DNA of 64,000 nt. It comes from Methylibium petroleiphilum PM1 (GTDB lineage: Bacteria > Pseudomonadota > Gammaproteobacteria > Burkholderiales > Burkholderiaceae_C). Shown one piece after another: positions 42,607 through 50,524 of this stretch. Location of the stretch: the NCBI RefSeq assembly GCF_000015725.1, contig NC_008825.1, positions 2,542,001-2,606,000 of the forward strand. Direction: 5' to 3'. The translations under genes were made by a program, and so were the position numbers. Position 1 is the stretch's first letter, and every line of letters starts with the position of its first letter. The notes below the pieces were generated by a model that did no database searches, was not told where the DNA came from, and was given only the letters and a program-made list of their open reading frames with translations.

Positions 42607-42722
42607 GTTGTCTCCTGTGTTCTTGACGGACGGAATGGCGAACGCCGCGCGGCGTCGGAAGACACAGAGCGCGCGGCACCCACTGCGATGCTATGTCCGA
42701 CCCGTCCGCTCCGACGCACGCC

Positions 42723-42747
42723 GCAGCGGGCAACTTGCCCGCGCTGC
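42723..42747. terminator. Strong GC-rich hairpin in the 42607-42832 gap
   Basis: GCAGC-GGGCAA (42723-42733), a one-base loop, then TTGCCC-GC-GCTGC (42735-42747). The stem has a two-base bulge. It has no T-tract. It lies between two minus-strand genes and may end the upstream transcript. The rest of the 226-base gap shows nothing. Confidence 0.35.
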
Positions 42748-42832
42748 GTCCTGCGTCGGCGCCTTGTCAGCCGCGGGCAGGCATTGAGGGCGGTCGGTGT
42801 CGCCCAGGTGACAGCACAGCCTGCGTGCGCCG

Positions 42833-43312
42833 TCAGCGATCGCGCTCGCGGCCGCTCGCCGTCTGTGCATCGAGCCCGCGCGCCGGCGATTCGGCCACCT
42901 GCGGCAGGTCGTCGCCATGCTCGATCAGTTCCTCGACGATCAGGCGTCCATACTTCTGCGCGCGCTCGGCGTTGAAACGCCGCGCCACCGAGGCGACCCG
43001 GCGCGCCTGATCGTCGGAGGGCGCGCGCACCACCAGCCAGTGATAGCCCCGCTCGGCCAGCGCACGGTGCGCCTTCACGAGGTTGAGTTCCTGCCCGAGC
43101 GAGGCGAGCGGGCTGGCGTCGGCCAGTTGCGCATCGATCTGCTCGATCATCGCGGCCGGCGTGTAGCTCCGCACCGTGTCGGGCCCGTGGAAGCCAGCCT
43201 CGACCAGCGCGGCCTGCGCGAAGCGCAGGTCGGCATCGCTGGGGAAGGAGATCACCACGTGACCGACCGGCTTGAACACGCCGTAGGCTTCGGGGACTTC
43301 GTGCTGGCTCAT
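42833..43312 (-). CDS. Hypothetical cytosolic protein
   Basis: A 159-residue protein from ATG 43312 (MSQHEVPEAYGVFKPVGHV) with AGGAG upstream; the frame is open further but without a start signal. It contains a ferredoxin-like alternation of strands and helices (VVISFPSDADLRFAQAALVEAGF, then WLVVRAPSDDQARRVASVARRFNAE...YGRLIVEELI), like proteins of the ACT or GlnB-like size class, and it has no signal peptide. Similar ORFs are common as hypothetical proteins in Burkholderiales. I do not assign a function. Confidence 0.7.
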   Translation of the reverse strand: MSQHEVPEAYGVFKPVGHVVISFPSDADLRFAQAALVEAGFHGPDTVRSYTPAAMIEQIDAQLADASPLASLGQELNLVKAHRALAERGYHWLVVRAPSDDQARRVASVARRFNAERAQKYGRLIVEELIEHGDDLPQVAESPARGLDAQTASGRERDR

Positions 43313-43421
43313 CGGCAACTCCTGTTGAGGTTGCCGCCATCGTGGCCTCGCCGACACTGCCTGACGATCAGCGGACCGCGCCCCTGCGTGTGGGCCTGGG
43401 CCTACAGCCGCCGGTGGGCCT

Positions 43422-43898
43422 TCAGCGGCCCGGCGCGGGGCCACCGAAGGCCGCGATGTCGAGCTGCCCTGTGGACTCGAAGCGCAGCGCCGTCCCCACC
43501 GCGCCGGCCAGCTTGCCGCGCAGGCGGTAGTCGAGGCTGCGCACGTCGCGCGAGGGCAGGCCGAGCATCTGGCGCACCGCGGCGATCGCCGAGACGCTGG
43601 CCGGCACGCCGATCACCGCCTCGCCGAAGCGCGGCACGCTGCCGGCCGCGTCGCTGACGCCGCTGGCGAAGGGCTGGCCCATCAGCTCGAGTTCCATCGA
43701 GAGGCCGCGGTAGTCGATCGGCGCATCGTTCGGGTTCTGCACGCGCAGCTTGACCAGGAAGCGCAGTTCCAGTCCTTCTCCGGGCAGCGCCTCGAGGCCG
43801 GCCACCGACACCCGCGGTGGATCGCGGCCGGACAGGCCGGCGCACGCGCCGACGGCGAGCGCGGGAACGAGCAGCAGGAGCCGGCGACGACGGGGCAT
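43422..43898 (-). CDS. LEA14-like (WHy-domain) lipoprotein
   Basis: A 158-residue lipoprotein with signal and lipobox VGAC (Cys 19). The mature part has the LEA type 2 pattern LRVQNPNDAPIDYRGLSMELELMGQPFASGVS followed by VPRFGEAVIGVPVS-like strands. Such proteins are envelope stress proteins of unknown mechanism. The C-terminal stop lies upstream of the neighbouring gene start by 110 bases. Confidence 0.8.
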   Translation of the reverse strand: MPRRRRLLLLVPALAVGACAGLSGRDPPRVSVAGLEALPGEGLELRFLVKLRVQNPNDAPIDYRGLSMELELMGQPFASGVSDAAGSVPRFGEAVIGVPASVSAIAAVRQMLGLPSRDVRSLDYRLRGKLAGAVGTALRFESTGQLDIAAFGGPAPGR

Positions 43899-43983
43899 GG
43901 TTCGCCATCATGCGCCACTGCGGCCCGGTAGAGTTCGGCCAAAGCCATCCCGGCCCCCGACCGCCGGCCTCGCCCCCCTCCTC

Positions 43984-44454
43984 ATGCTGACCACGCTGCC
44001 CTTCCTGGTGTGCCTCGGCGCCGGCCTGACCGGCGGCGTGTTCTTCGCGTTCTCCGCCTTCGTGATGAAGGCGCTGGCCGAGTTGCCCGCAGAGCACGGC
44101 CTGGCTGCCATGCAGCGCATCAACCGGGTCGTGTTGAACCCCGGCTTCCTGGGCCTCTTCATCGGCACCACGGTGCTGGCCGCCATCTGCATCCTCGCCG
44201 GCTTCTTTCCGTGGGGAAGCACGCGCTCGGCGCTGCTGCTGGCCGCCGGCCTCTGCTACGTGATCGGATCGTTCGGCGTCACCGCCGTCTGCAACGTGCC
44301 GCGCAACGAGCGGCTCGCGCGGCTGGACAGCGGGTCGGCGGAAGCCGCGGCCTACTGGCCGGTCTATGTGCGCGAGTGGTTGCGGTGGAACCACGTGCGC
44401 ACCGCCGCCTGCCTCGCGTCCGCCGCCGCGGCAGCCGCGGCGCTGACCTGCTGA
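43984..44454 (+). CDS. DUF1772/anthrone-oxygenase-like membrane protein
   Basis: A 156-residue protein with four membrane helices (about 5-28, 50-75, 78-98 and 132-153) and the DUF1772 motif AMQRINRVVLNPGFLGLFIGT. Members include fungal anthrone oxygenases; bacterial function is unknown. Start 43984 is the first ATG after the non-coding stretch and gives the family's usual N terminus. Confidence 0.8.
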   Translation: MLTTLPFLVCLGAGLTGGVFFAFSAFVMKALAELPAEHGLAAMQRINRVVLNPGFLGLFIGTTVLAAICILAGFFPWGSTRSALLLAAGLCYVIGSFGVTAVCNVPRNERLARLDSGSAEAAAYWPVYVREWLRWNHVRTAACLASAAAAAAALTC

Positions 44455-44486
44455 ACCGCGACGCGCACGCCCTGCACAGGCCCGCG

Positions 44487-44696
44487 ATGGACCAGCGGAT
44501 CGTCGGCTTTCATCGGGACGACGAAGCCCACTGGGTCGCCGAGCTCGAGTGCGGCCACAACCAGCATGTGCGCCACGACCCGCCGTGGACGAACCGGCCG
44601 TGGACCACCACCGCCGAGGGCCGCGACAGTGCGCTCGGCAAGCGCCTGGCCTGCAGGAAGTGCGATCAAGGCGCGCCGCGGGACTGGGGCGGCTGA
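44487..44696 (+). CDS. DUF3565 small zinc-ribbon-like protein
   Basis: A 69-residue protein with MDQRIVGFHRDDEAHWVAELECGHNQHVRHDPPW and a C-terminal CRKCDQG. This matches DUF3565. Two Cys-containing knuckles suggest metal binding. Start 44487 opens 33 bases after the preceding gene, same strand. Confidence 0.82.
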   Translation: MDQRIVGFHRDDEAHWVAELECGHNQHVRHDPPWTNRPWTTTAEGRDSALGKRLACRKCDQGAPRDWGG

Positions 44697-44732
44697 GTCG
44701 GCTGAGTCGGCCCGAGGCGGGTGGATCGACCG

Positions 44733-45362
44733 CTAAGAGGCCTGTTCCGGGCCCTTGCGGCACAGGCAGTAGAGGAACTTCTGGACGGCGCCCACGGGCG
44801 TGCGATGCTCCTCGCGCTGCTGCTTCAGGAGCGTGAACGAAACACCGAACTCCGCATGCAGTCCGTCGGCGCTGTAGCGCATGACCGGCAGACCGCTGCA
44901 CCGGTCCGGCCCATCGTCGGCGAACGTTGCCACGATGACGTGGCCACCCGGCCTGACCGCATGCAGCACGGCCCGGACGTAGGCTTCGCGCTCCTCGCGC
45001 TGGGTGAGAAAGTGGAAGACGGCCCGGTCGTGCCACACGTCGTAGGCATGCCGCGGCAGATCGACCCTCGTGACGTCCCCGACCCGCCAGGTGACTTCGT
45101 TGGCGCGCGAGCCCAGGCGCAACTTGGCCGTCGACAACGCGGCTTCGGACAAGTCGAGCACCGTGAGGTTCGAATAGCCTCCGCAGAGCAGGTCATCCAC
45201 CAGCGTCGAGGCGCCGCCACCCACGTCGATGAGGCCGGCATCCTTCGCTGCGCCAGTCTGCGCGATGAGCCGCACGGACTCGCGAGCGTGTTCCTGGAAC
45301 CAGCTGACGCCAGTCGCCGCCTTCGTGGTGTAGACCCGCTCCCAGTGAGCCTTCGATTGCAT
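44733..45362 (-). CDS. Class I SAM-dependent methyltransferase
   Basis: A 209-residue methyltransferase: motif I LIDVGGGASTLVDDLL (about 44-59), TVLDLSEAALSTAK, and YDVWHDRAVFHFLTQ with post-motif VRPGGHVIVATFADDGP. It resembles the thiol/tellurite methyltransferase group (SAM-binding 25 domain). Start 45362 has AAGGGTG 7 bases upstream. It is downstream of a sulfur-sensing ArsR gene (72 bases between), so methylation of a sulfur or thiol species is possible, which is inference. Confidence 0.82.
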   Translation of the reverse strand: MQSKAHWERVYTTKAATGVSWFQEHARESVRLIAQTGAAKDAGLIDVGGGASTLVDDLLCGGYSNLTVLDLSEAALSTAKLRLGSRANEVTWRVGDVTRVDLPRHAYDVWHDRAVFHFLTQREEREAYVRAVLHAVRPGGHVIVATFADDGPDRCSGLPVMRYSADGLHAEFGVSFTLLKQQREEHRTPVGAVQKFLYCLCRKGPEQAS

Positions 45363-45433
45363 GCCGGCACCCTTCTCGAGCGTGGGCGCCAAGCCGCCAA
45401 CCATGCGTTCCGACCGGCCTCGCCGTCCGCTGC

Positions 45434-45790
45434 TCAACCCTGCCTGAGCGTCGGCATCAGCCGATCGGACACGGGGATGCTGGCATCGCCGTCGATCTCG
45501 GTCGCGATCTGGTTGCAGACCGCTCGACACAGGGTGGCCGCACGCTGGCTCTTCAGGTTGTAGAAGATCTGGGTGCCCTCACGCCGCTTCCCCAGGATAC
45601 CGGCGCGGTACAGCGTGGAGAGGTGCTGCGACATGTTGGGCTGCGTGGTGTCGATCTCCGCAAGCAGCTGCGAGACGTTCTTTTCGCCATGGCACAGCGC
45701 GCTGATCAGCCTCAGGCGGATCGGCGTCGACAAAATGGAGAACAGGTCCGCCGCCGAGGAGAAGACGGCCTCTGACTCTTCCTGGCTCAC
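45434..45790 (-). CDS. ArsR-family regulator, SqrR/BigR-like (persulfide sensor)
   Basis: A 118-residue winged-helix repressor. The recognition helix is TTQPNMSQHLSTLYRAGIL. Cysteines stand at 33 (LISALCHGE) and 88 and 92 (LCRAVC), the places where SqrR/BigR/YgaV proteins carry the Cys pair that forms a sulfide-induced link (SqrR Cys41 and Cys107). It lies at the left border of the sulfur locus with the same motif as the second ArsR gene, so it probably represses the locus until sulfide or thiosulfate is present. Confidence 0.82.
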   Translation of the reverse strand: MSQEESEAVFSSAADLFSILSTPIRLRLISALCHGEKNVSQLLAEIDTTQPNMSQHLSTLYRAGILGKRREGTQIFYNLKSQRAATLCRAVCNQIATEIDGDASIPVSDRLMPTLRQG

Positions 45791-45884
45791 CGGGATTCCT
45801 TCGGGTTTCGTTCGATTGCCATCGTAGCGGATTCTGCGCTTTCTGCACTACTTGCGCATACATCAAATCATGGCCCACCACCCC

Positions 45885-46211
45885 TCACTTGAAGCGGTAG
45901 TGATCCCGCTGCAGCACGGCTGCGATCGCGGTGACTTCCTCGGGGAACAGGCCGAGACCCAGCTCGGTGTTGCACTGCTCGACCATGCCACGCAGCAGCC
46001 CGGGCGTGGTGATGCGTTCACCGGGTCGGAACACCGCGGACCCGTCCCCGCCGAACTTCGTGGCGTGGCATTGCTGGCATTTGTGCTCCGTCATCAGCCG
46101 CTGGCCCATCGCGAGGTCGGCGTCCTTGAAGATATCGAGACCCTGGGCACCGGCGCCCGCCCCCGCCAGGCAGGCGATCGAGGCGCAGATCCGGCGGACG
46201 GTGGAGACCAT
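45885..46211 (-). CDS. Small c-type cytochrome of the sulfur locus
   Basis: A 108-residue periplasmic protein: start 46211 (MVSTVRRICASIACLAGAGAGAQ) is a signal peptide. One haem site, CQQCH (45-49), and a later Met/His-type ligand region are present. It shares an operon with the TlpA-like and SoxH-like genes. It could pass electrons from sulfur oxidation to the terminal oxidase. The open frame extends upstream to 46397 without a start signal. Confidence 0.75.
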   Translation of the reverse strand: MVSTVRRICASIACLAGAGAGAQGLDIFKDADLAMGQRLMTEHKCQQCHATKFGGDGSAVFRPGERITTPGLLRGMVEQCNTELGLGLFPEEVTAIAAVLQRDHYRFK

Positions 46212-46255
46212 GGAAGACTCCTTGGAGAACGTGCCGGTCCGGGCCGGACCGGGAA

Positions 46256-46804
46256 TCAGGTAGCGCATCGCGAAGTGTCCTGCATGCCCGCCGTCCTGTC
46301 CGGTCGATCCGCCAGCCGGAGCAGGTCCAGGACGTCCTCCTCGAACATTTCTCCGGGTATCGACTGCAACAACCGTCCCGACCGACCGACCGCGCACGTC
46401 ATCGGAATGACGTTGCGGGACGTGAAGAGCGGCCGGAGCCGCTGGGCGCTCATCGAGACCGGAAAGCCGTAGCCGCGGTCGGCCAGATAGCGGCGCACGA
46501 CGCCGGCATCGCGGTCGACGGCGACACCGAGCACCCGCAGCCGCCGACCGGCGCTGGCACGGTGGAGCTTCTCGACGTGTTCATTGTGACGTCGGCAGAA
46601 CGGGCAGGTCGTCGACCAGAACACGACAACGGCCGCGGTGTCATTCCAGTCGGCCGGTTGAAGGACCGTTCCATCCACCAGGGCGATCGTCGGCCAGTCG
46701 ATGGCCGGCGACGCGCCCGGTTGTTGCGCCGCGGCCGGCATCGGCAGCAGACCTCCGGCCGCCGCGGCCAGGATCGCGCGGCGTGACCACGGCAGTTCAG
46801 TCAC
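46256..46804 (-). CDS. TlpA-type thioredoxin-like protein
   Basis: A 182-residue protein with a Tat-like signal (WSRRAILAAAAGGLLP) and a thioredoxin fold: VVVFWSTTCPFC (CPFC at 67-70) and a cis-Pro region VIPMTCAVG. It resembles SoxW/SoxS-type thioredoxins that keep SoxY reduced. It overlaps the SoxH-like gene by 8 bp. Confidence 0.8.
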   Translation of the reverse strand: MTELPWSRRAILAAAAGGLLPMPAAAQQPGASPAIDWPTIALVDGTVLQPADWNDTAAVVVFWSTTCPFCRRHNEHVEKLHRASAGRRLRVLGVAVDRDAGVVRRYLADRGYGFPVSMSAQRLRPLFTSRNVIPMTCAVGRSGRLLQSIPGEMFEEDVLDLLRLADRPDRTAGMQDTSRCAT

Positions 46805-47825
46805 GCTCCTGCTCCATCTGCAGATAGGTGTTGTAGGCGTTCATGCGGTTCGCCGCGCCGAACAGCGGCAACCCCTCGAACCGAGACCAATCGGCCTTCC
46901 GATAAGCGTCCTCGAAAGGCTCCAGGTTGCGGGCCGCGTCACCCATGGTCTGTCGCAGGTAGAGCAGGTAATCGTGCGTCAGGCGGATGTCCTCCGCGGG
47001 TTGGCGTGATGGCGGGCCGTGTCCCGGCACCATGACCCGGATGTCGAAGCGCAGCAAGCCGTCGAGCGACGCGATCCAGCGCCGGCTGTCCGCCTGGCCC
47101 ACGAAGGGGATGCGACCTCGGAACACCGTATCGCCGGCGAACAGCACGAGCTCGCGGGGTACGTGAACCACCATGTCCTCGGGCGTGTGTGCCGGCCCGA
47201 CGGCGCGCAACTGGAACTCGAATCCACCGACCTTCAGATCGGTGTCGCCATCGAGCCAGACGTCGGCCGGCACGAGCCGCGTCGCTTCGTCCACCCACGG
47301 AAAGAGCGTCTGACGGCTGGCCTCCAGCCGCTGTCGCGCGGTGTCGGAGTTCAGGTACTCGAGGGAACGCCGCTGCGCCACGACGGTCGCGCCGGCCCTC
47401 TTGAACGCCTGCAGCCCGTACACGTGGTCGGCGTGATAGTGGGTCACCAGCACATGACTCACCGGCTTGTCCGTGATGCGGCGGATCTCCTGCAGCAGGC
47501 GCTCGGCGAGCGGTGGCGAGCCGAGCGCATCGATGACCACGACCGAACTGTCGGTCACCACGAAGCCGGCGTTCGAGATGAAGTTCTGGTTCGAGGCCGA
47601 CCCGAGGGCCGTCTCGCCCTGCACGAAATAGCTGTGCGGTGCCACCTGCTCGGCTTGCATCGCCACGGTCACATCGTTTGCCTGCGCATGCGCGCCCGGC
47701 AGCAGTGCACACAGGCCGAGCGCCGCCGCGATGCGGCGCGACGCAGACAGCCATCGGCCTCCGAGGCCTCGGTGTGCGGGCAGACCCTGATGGTGCAGTC
47801 GCCACAAGCAACCGTAAATTAGCAT
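46797..47825 (-). CDS. MBL-fold metallo-hydrolase, SoxH-like
   Basis: Up to 342 residues with the metallo-beta-lactamase motifs THYHADH (128-134), AHTPEDMVV, FAGDTVF and PGHGPP. Signal peptide-like region LGLCALLPGAHAQAND ends near residue 50. SoxH proteins accompany sox genes but their exact reaction is unknown. The start is doubtful: ATG 47825 lies within a palindrome and has no ribosome-binding site, and no other in-frame ATG precedes the signal region; a non-AUG start near 47750 is possible. Confidence 0.78.
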   Translation of the reverse strand: MLIYGCLWRLHHQGLPAHRGLGGRWLSASRRIAAALGLCALLPGAHAQANDVTVAMQAEQVAPHSYFVQGETALGSASNQNFISNAGFVVTDSSVVVIDALGSPPLAERLLQEIRRITDKPVSHVLVTHYHADHVYGLQAFKRAGATVVAQRRSLEYLNSDTARQRLEASRQTLFPWVDEATRLVPADVWLDGDTDLKVGGFEFQLRAVGPAHTPEDMVVHVPRELVLFAGDTVFRGRIPFVGQADSRRWIASLDGLLRFDIRVMVPGHGPPSRQPAEDIRLTHDYLLYLRQTMGDAARNLEPFEDAYRKADWSRFEGLPLFGAANRMNAYNTYLQMEQERD

Positions 47826-47830
47826 TTACG
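47813..47830. promoter_or_regulatory. Perfect palindrome, candidate sulfur-regulator operator
   Basis: CGTAAATTAGCATTTACG is a perfect inverted repeat (7-bp arms, TAGC centre) in the divergent promoter between the SoxH-like operon and the fccA gene. Related sequences stand before soxY (54720-54734, minus strand CGTATTTATTAGCAT) and at the start of the second ArsR gene (57557-57572). ArsR-type sulfur sensors bind AT-rich imperfect palindromes. Assignment is inference. Confidence 0.5.
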
Positions 47831-47937
47831 AATATTAAGAGCTGCCAACCCTTACCGCCAGCGACGACGCTCATCGTTTCTACCGGGGTGAGCACAGTGC
47901 GTCGAAGCGTCTTCCACCACAGACACCAGGAGCCTGC

Positions 47938-48270
47938 ATGCCAAGAATCCTCCCGCCCCTGCCGGCACTGCGCATGTGCCTCGCCGTGGGGCTCGTCGTC
48001 GCCGGCAGCGCCCAGGCGCAGAGTGCGTCGCAGGCCCTCCACCTGAGGGCGCTCGCGGCCACCTGCGCAAACTGCCACGGCACCGACGGTCGCGCCGTCG
48101 ATGGCGCCGGCAGCATCCCGTTGCGCGGGCTGGGCAAGGACTACATCGTGGCCCAGATGACCGCCTTCCGTGAAGGCAAGCGCGCGGCCACCGTGATGCA
48201 CCAGCTCGCCAAGGGCTACACGCCCGAGCAGGTCGAGCAGCTCGCCGCGTACTTCGCGGCCCAGAACTGA
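47938..48270 (+). CDS. fccA: Cytochrome c subunit of flavocytochrome c sulfide dehydrogenase
   Basis: A 110-residue periplasmic cytochrome: signal peptide ending AQAQS (about 29), one haem site CANCH (43-47) and a later YIVAQMTAFREGKR region providing the Met ligand. It is followed 10 bases later by the flavoprotein gene, the typical FccA-FccB (SoxE-SoxF) pair, so it takes electrons from sulfide oxidation. Diheme FccA is longer; this is the single-haem type. Confidence 0.88.
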   Translation: MPRILPPLPALRMCLAVGLVVAGSAQAQSASQALHLRALAATCANCHGTDGRAVDGAGSIPLRGLGKDYIVAQMTAFREGKRAATVMHQLAKGYTPEQVEQLAAYFAAQN

Positions 48271-48280
48271 AAGGCCTCCC

Positions 48281-49561
48281 ATGAAGCGTCGTCAACTGAT
48301 CCAGGCCGGCCTCGCCGGCGGCGGTCTGCTCGCCTTGGGGGGCTGCGCCACCCCGAGCGGTGGCGTGCCCGGCAGCGCGAAGGTCGTCGTCATCGGCGGG
48401 GGCTACGGCGGTGCGACCGCAGCGAAGTACGTGCGCCTGCTGTCCGACCAGCGCATCGACGTGGTCCTGATCGAACCCCAGGCCAGCTTCGTCTCCTGCC
48501 CGATCTCCAATCTCGTGGTGGGCGGCACGCAGACGTTGGGGGACCTGACGACGTCCTACGACGCGCTGGCCACACGCCACGGGGTGCGCATCGTGCGGGA
48601 CACGGCATCGAGGATCGATGCCACAGCTCGGACCGTGACGCTCGCATCCGGCGCCACGATCCGCTACGACAAGCTGGTGCTCTCCCCGGGCATCGAACTG
48701 ATGTTCGACGGCGTCCAGGGGCTGCGCGAGGCACAGGCCAGCGGCCAGATCCTGCAGGCCTGGAAGGCCGGGCCCGAGACCCTGGCGCTGCGCCGGCAGC
48801 TCGAAGCGCTGCCCGACGGCGGCGTGTACGCCATCGCGATCCCCGAGGCGCCTTTCCGCTGCCCCCCCGGGCCCTACGAGAGGGCCAGTGTGGTCGCGGC
48901 CTATTTCAAGCGCGCGAAGCCCCGCTCGAAGGTCCTGATCCTCGACGCCAACCAGGATGTCGTCTCCAAGGCCGCTCTCTTCAAGAAGGCCTGGGCCGAG
49001 CTTTATCCCGGCATGGTGGAGTACCGGCCGCAGCACAAGGCGGTGGGGGTCGATCCGCGGACCGGCACGATCAAGTTCGATGTGCAGGACGATGTGAAGG
49101 CTGACGTGCTCAATGTGCTGCCGCCGATGCGCGCCGGCGCGATCGCCGTGCAGACCGGCCTGGCCAATGCCAACGCACGCTGGTGTCAGGTGGACTACCA
49201 GACCTTCGAATCCACGGCGGCGAAGCACATCCACGTGCTGGGTGACTCGATCCAGGTCGCGCCGCTGATGCCCAAGAGCGGCCACATGGCCAACTCGCAT
49301 GGCAAGGTGGCCGCCGCTGCGATCGTGGCGCAACTGATGGACATCGAGATCAATCCGCGTCCGATGCTGACCAACACCTGCTACAGCTTCGTCGACGAGA
49401 AGCACGTGATCCACGTCGCCAGCGTGCACGAATACGTCGCGGCCGAGAAAACCTTCAAGACCGTGGCCGGTTCCGGCGGCGTCTCGGCCGCTCGCAACGA
49501 AGCCGAAGCCGGCTTTGCCATGGCCTGGGCGCGCAACATCTGGGCCGACACGCTGGGCTAG
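48281..49561 (+). CDS. fccB: Flavocytochrome c sulfide dehydrogenase, FAD subunit (SoxF)
   Basis: A 426-residue flavoprotein. After a Tat-like signal (MKRRQLIQAGLAGGGLLALGG, Cys next, so also a lipobox) comes the FAD site KVVVIGGGYGGATAAKY, the active-site region FVSCPISNLVVG with its redox Cys, and the second FAD motif. It oxidises sulfide to sulfur or polysulfide and passes electrons to the cytochrome encoded upstream. The stop overlaps the convergent GlcG gene by 4 bp. Confidence 0.92.
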   Translation: MKRRQLIQAGLAGGGLLALGGCATPSGGVPGSAKVVVIGGGYGGATAAKYVRLLSDQRIDVVLIEPQASFVSCPISNLVVGGTQTLGDLTTSYDALATRHGVRIVRDTASRIDATARTVTLASGATIRYDKLVLSPGIELMFDGVQGLREAQASGQILQAWKAGPETLALRRQLEALPDGGVYAIAIPEAPFRCPPGPYERASVVAAYFKRAKPRSKVLILDANQDVVSKAALFKKAWAELYPGMVEYRPQHKAVGVDPRTGTIKFDVQDDVKADVLNVLPPMRAGAIAVQTGLANANARWCQVDYQTFESTAAKHIHVLGDSIQVAPLMPKSGHMANSHGKVAAAAIVAQLMDIEINPRPMLTNTCYSFVDEKHVIHVASVHEYVAAEKTFKTVAGSGGVSAARNEAEAGFAMAWARNIWADTLG

Positions 49562-50064
49562 AACTCCAGCGCCTCGGCGATGGCCTGGATGCCGGCCTTC
49601 GCGCAGGCGTCGTCCGCCGCGCCGCCCGGCGCGCCGGACACGGCGATCGCACCGACGACCGAACCGGCCGATTCGATGACCTGACCACCGCCGACCGCCA
49701 CGACCCGCGGCGCGGCGCGGATGCCGCTCATCTCCTTGCCGGCCTGCGTTTCGGTCCCCAGCGTGGCCGTGGGGATGCGAAAGCTCGCTGCCGTCCAGGC
49801 CTTGCCGATGGCCAACTCGACGGTGTGCGCGCCCGCATGACGATCGCGCAGGAACACCTGCGGCAACCCGGCGCGGTCGACCACCGCCACGCCGACCTGG
49901 TAGCCCGCCTTTCGGCAATGCTCGAGCGCAGCGCGCGCCGCGGTCAGCGCAGTCTCGGGCGTCAGCGACCTGGTGATGAAGGTCCCTTCGGCAGTTTGCG
50001 CCGGAGCGGCTCCCACCGACATCCACAGTGCGGCCAGCACCGCGAAACGTTCTGCCTTGCTCAT
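49558..50064 (-). CDS. GlcG/HbpS-family exported protein
   Basis: A 168-residue protein from ATG 50064 (MSKAERFAVLAALWMSVG), with a signal peptide ending APAQT and the GlcG/HbpS domain (ALEHCRKAGYQVGVAVVDRAGLPQVFLRDR, then GVGGGQVIES-like blocks). Such proteins bind haem or small organics and often end sox operons, where their role is unknown. It is the last gene of the long minus-strand sox operon. Confidence 0.83.
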   Translation of the reverse strand: MSKAERFAVLAALWMSVGAAPAQTAEGTFITRSLTPETALTAARAALEHCRKAGYQVGVAVVDRAGLPQVFLRDRHAGAHTVELAIGKAWTAASFRIPTATLGTETQAGKEMSGIRAAPRVVAVGGGQVIESAGSVVGAIAVSGAPGGAADDACAKAGIQAIAEALEF

Positions 50065-50080
50065 CGGTGCGCCTCCCGCA

Positions 50081-50494
50081 TCAGGGCTTGATGTACGCAT
50101 AGCCCTGCAACTGCATCTTGGTGAGCCGGACGACGCCCGAGGGAGTGAACGTCGCCTCCTGGATGAACTGTTCCTTCTTCAGGTTGCGGTTCTTCAGCGT
50201 GATCTCGCAGATCTCGAACTTCACGCCGCGGCTGACCAGCGCCGAGACGGTGGCCGCGTACTCGCCGCCATTCGGGTCCTTGGCGCCCTCCATCAGGAAG
50301 TCGACGCCGTTCGCGTGAGTCACCACCGTGATCTGCGCGCTGGGGTCGGTGTCGAGATGGTTGCGAATGTTCCGCAGGGTGGCGAGCGCCTGGGTCTGGG
50401 CTTCGTTGACGTGGTACGCGACCTTGTCCTGTGCATGGGACGTCGCGACCACGGTCAGCAGCAGTGCGGCCATGAGCCACCGTCGGATATTCAT
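50081..50494 (-). CDS. DsrE-family periplasmic protein
   Basis: A 137-residue protein with signal peptide ending HAQD and a DsrE/F-like fold (KVAYHVNEAQTQALATLRNIRNHL ... GVKFEICEITLKNR). The conserved Cys stands in EICEITL, where sulfurtransferases of this family hold the active-site Cys. It follows soxB by 30 bases, so it may carry sulfane sulfur in the Sox pathway. Confidence 0.82.
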   Translation of the reverse strand: MNIRRWLMAALLLTVVATSHAQDKVAYHVNEAQTQALATLRNIRNHLDTDPSAQITVVTHANGVDFLMEGAKDPNGGEYAATVSALVSRGVKFEICEITLKNRNLKKEQFIQEATFTPSGVVRLTKMQLQGYAYIKP

Positions 50495-50524
50495 GTGTGT
50501 CTCCCCGATGCGCCGACCTCGGCG

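Noticed and set aside
46939-48282. 447-codon minus-strand open frame across the SoxH and fccA region
   Set aside because: It lies in another frame of the SoxH-like gene and antisense to fccA; no conserved motif.
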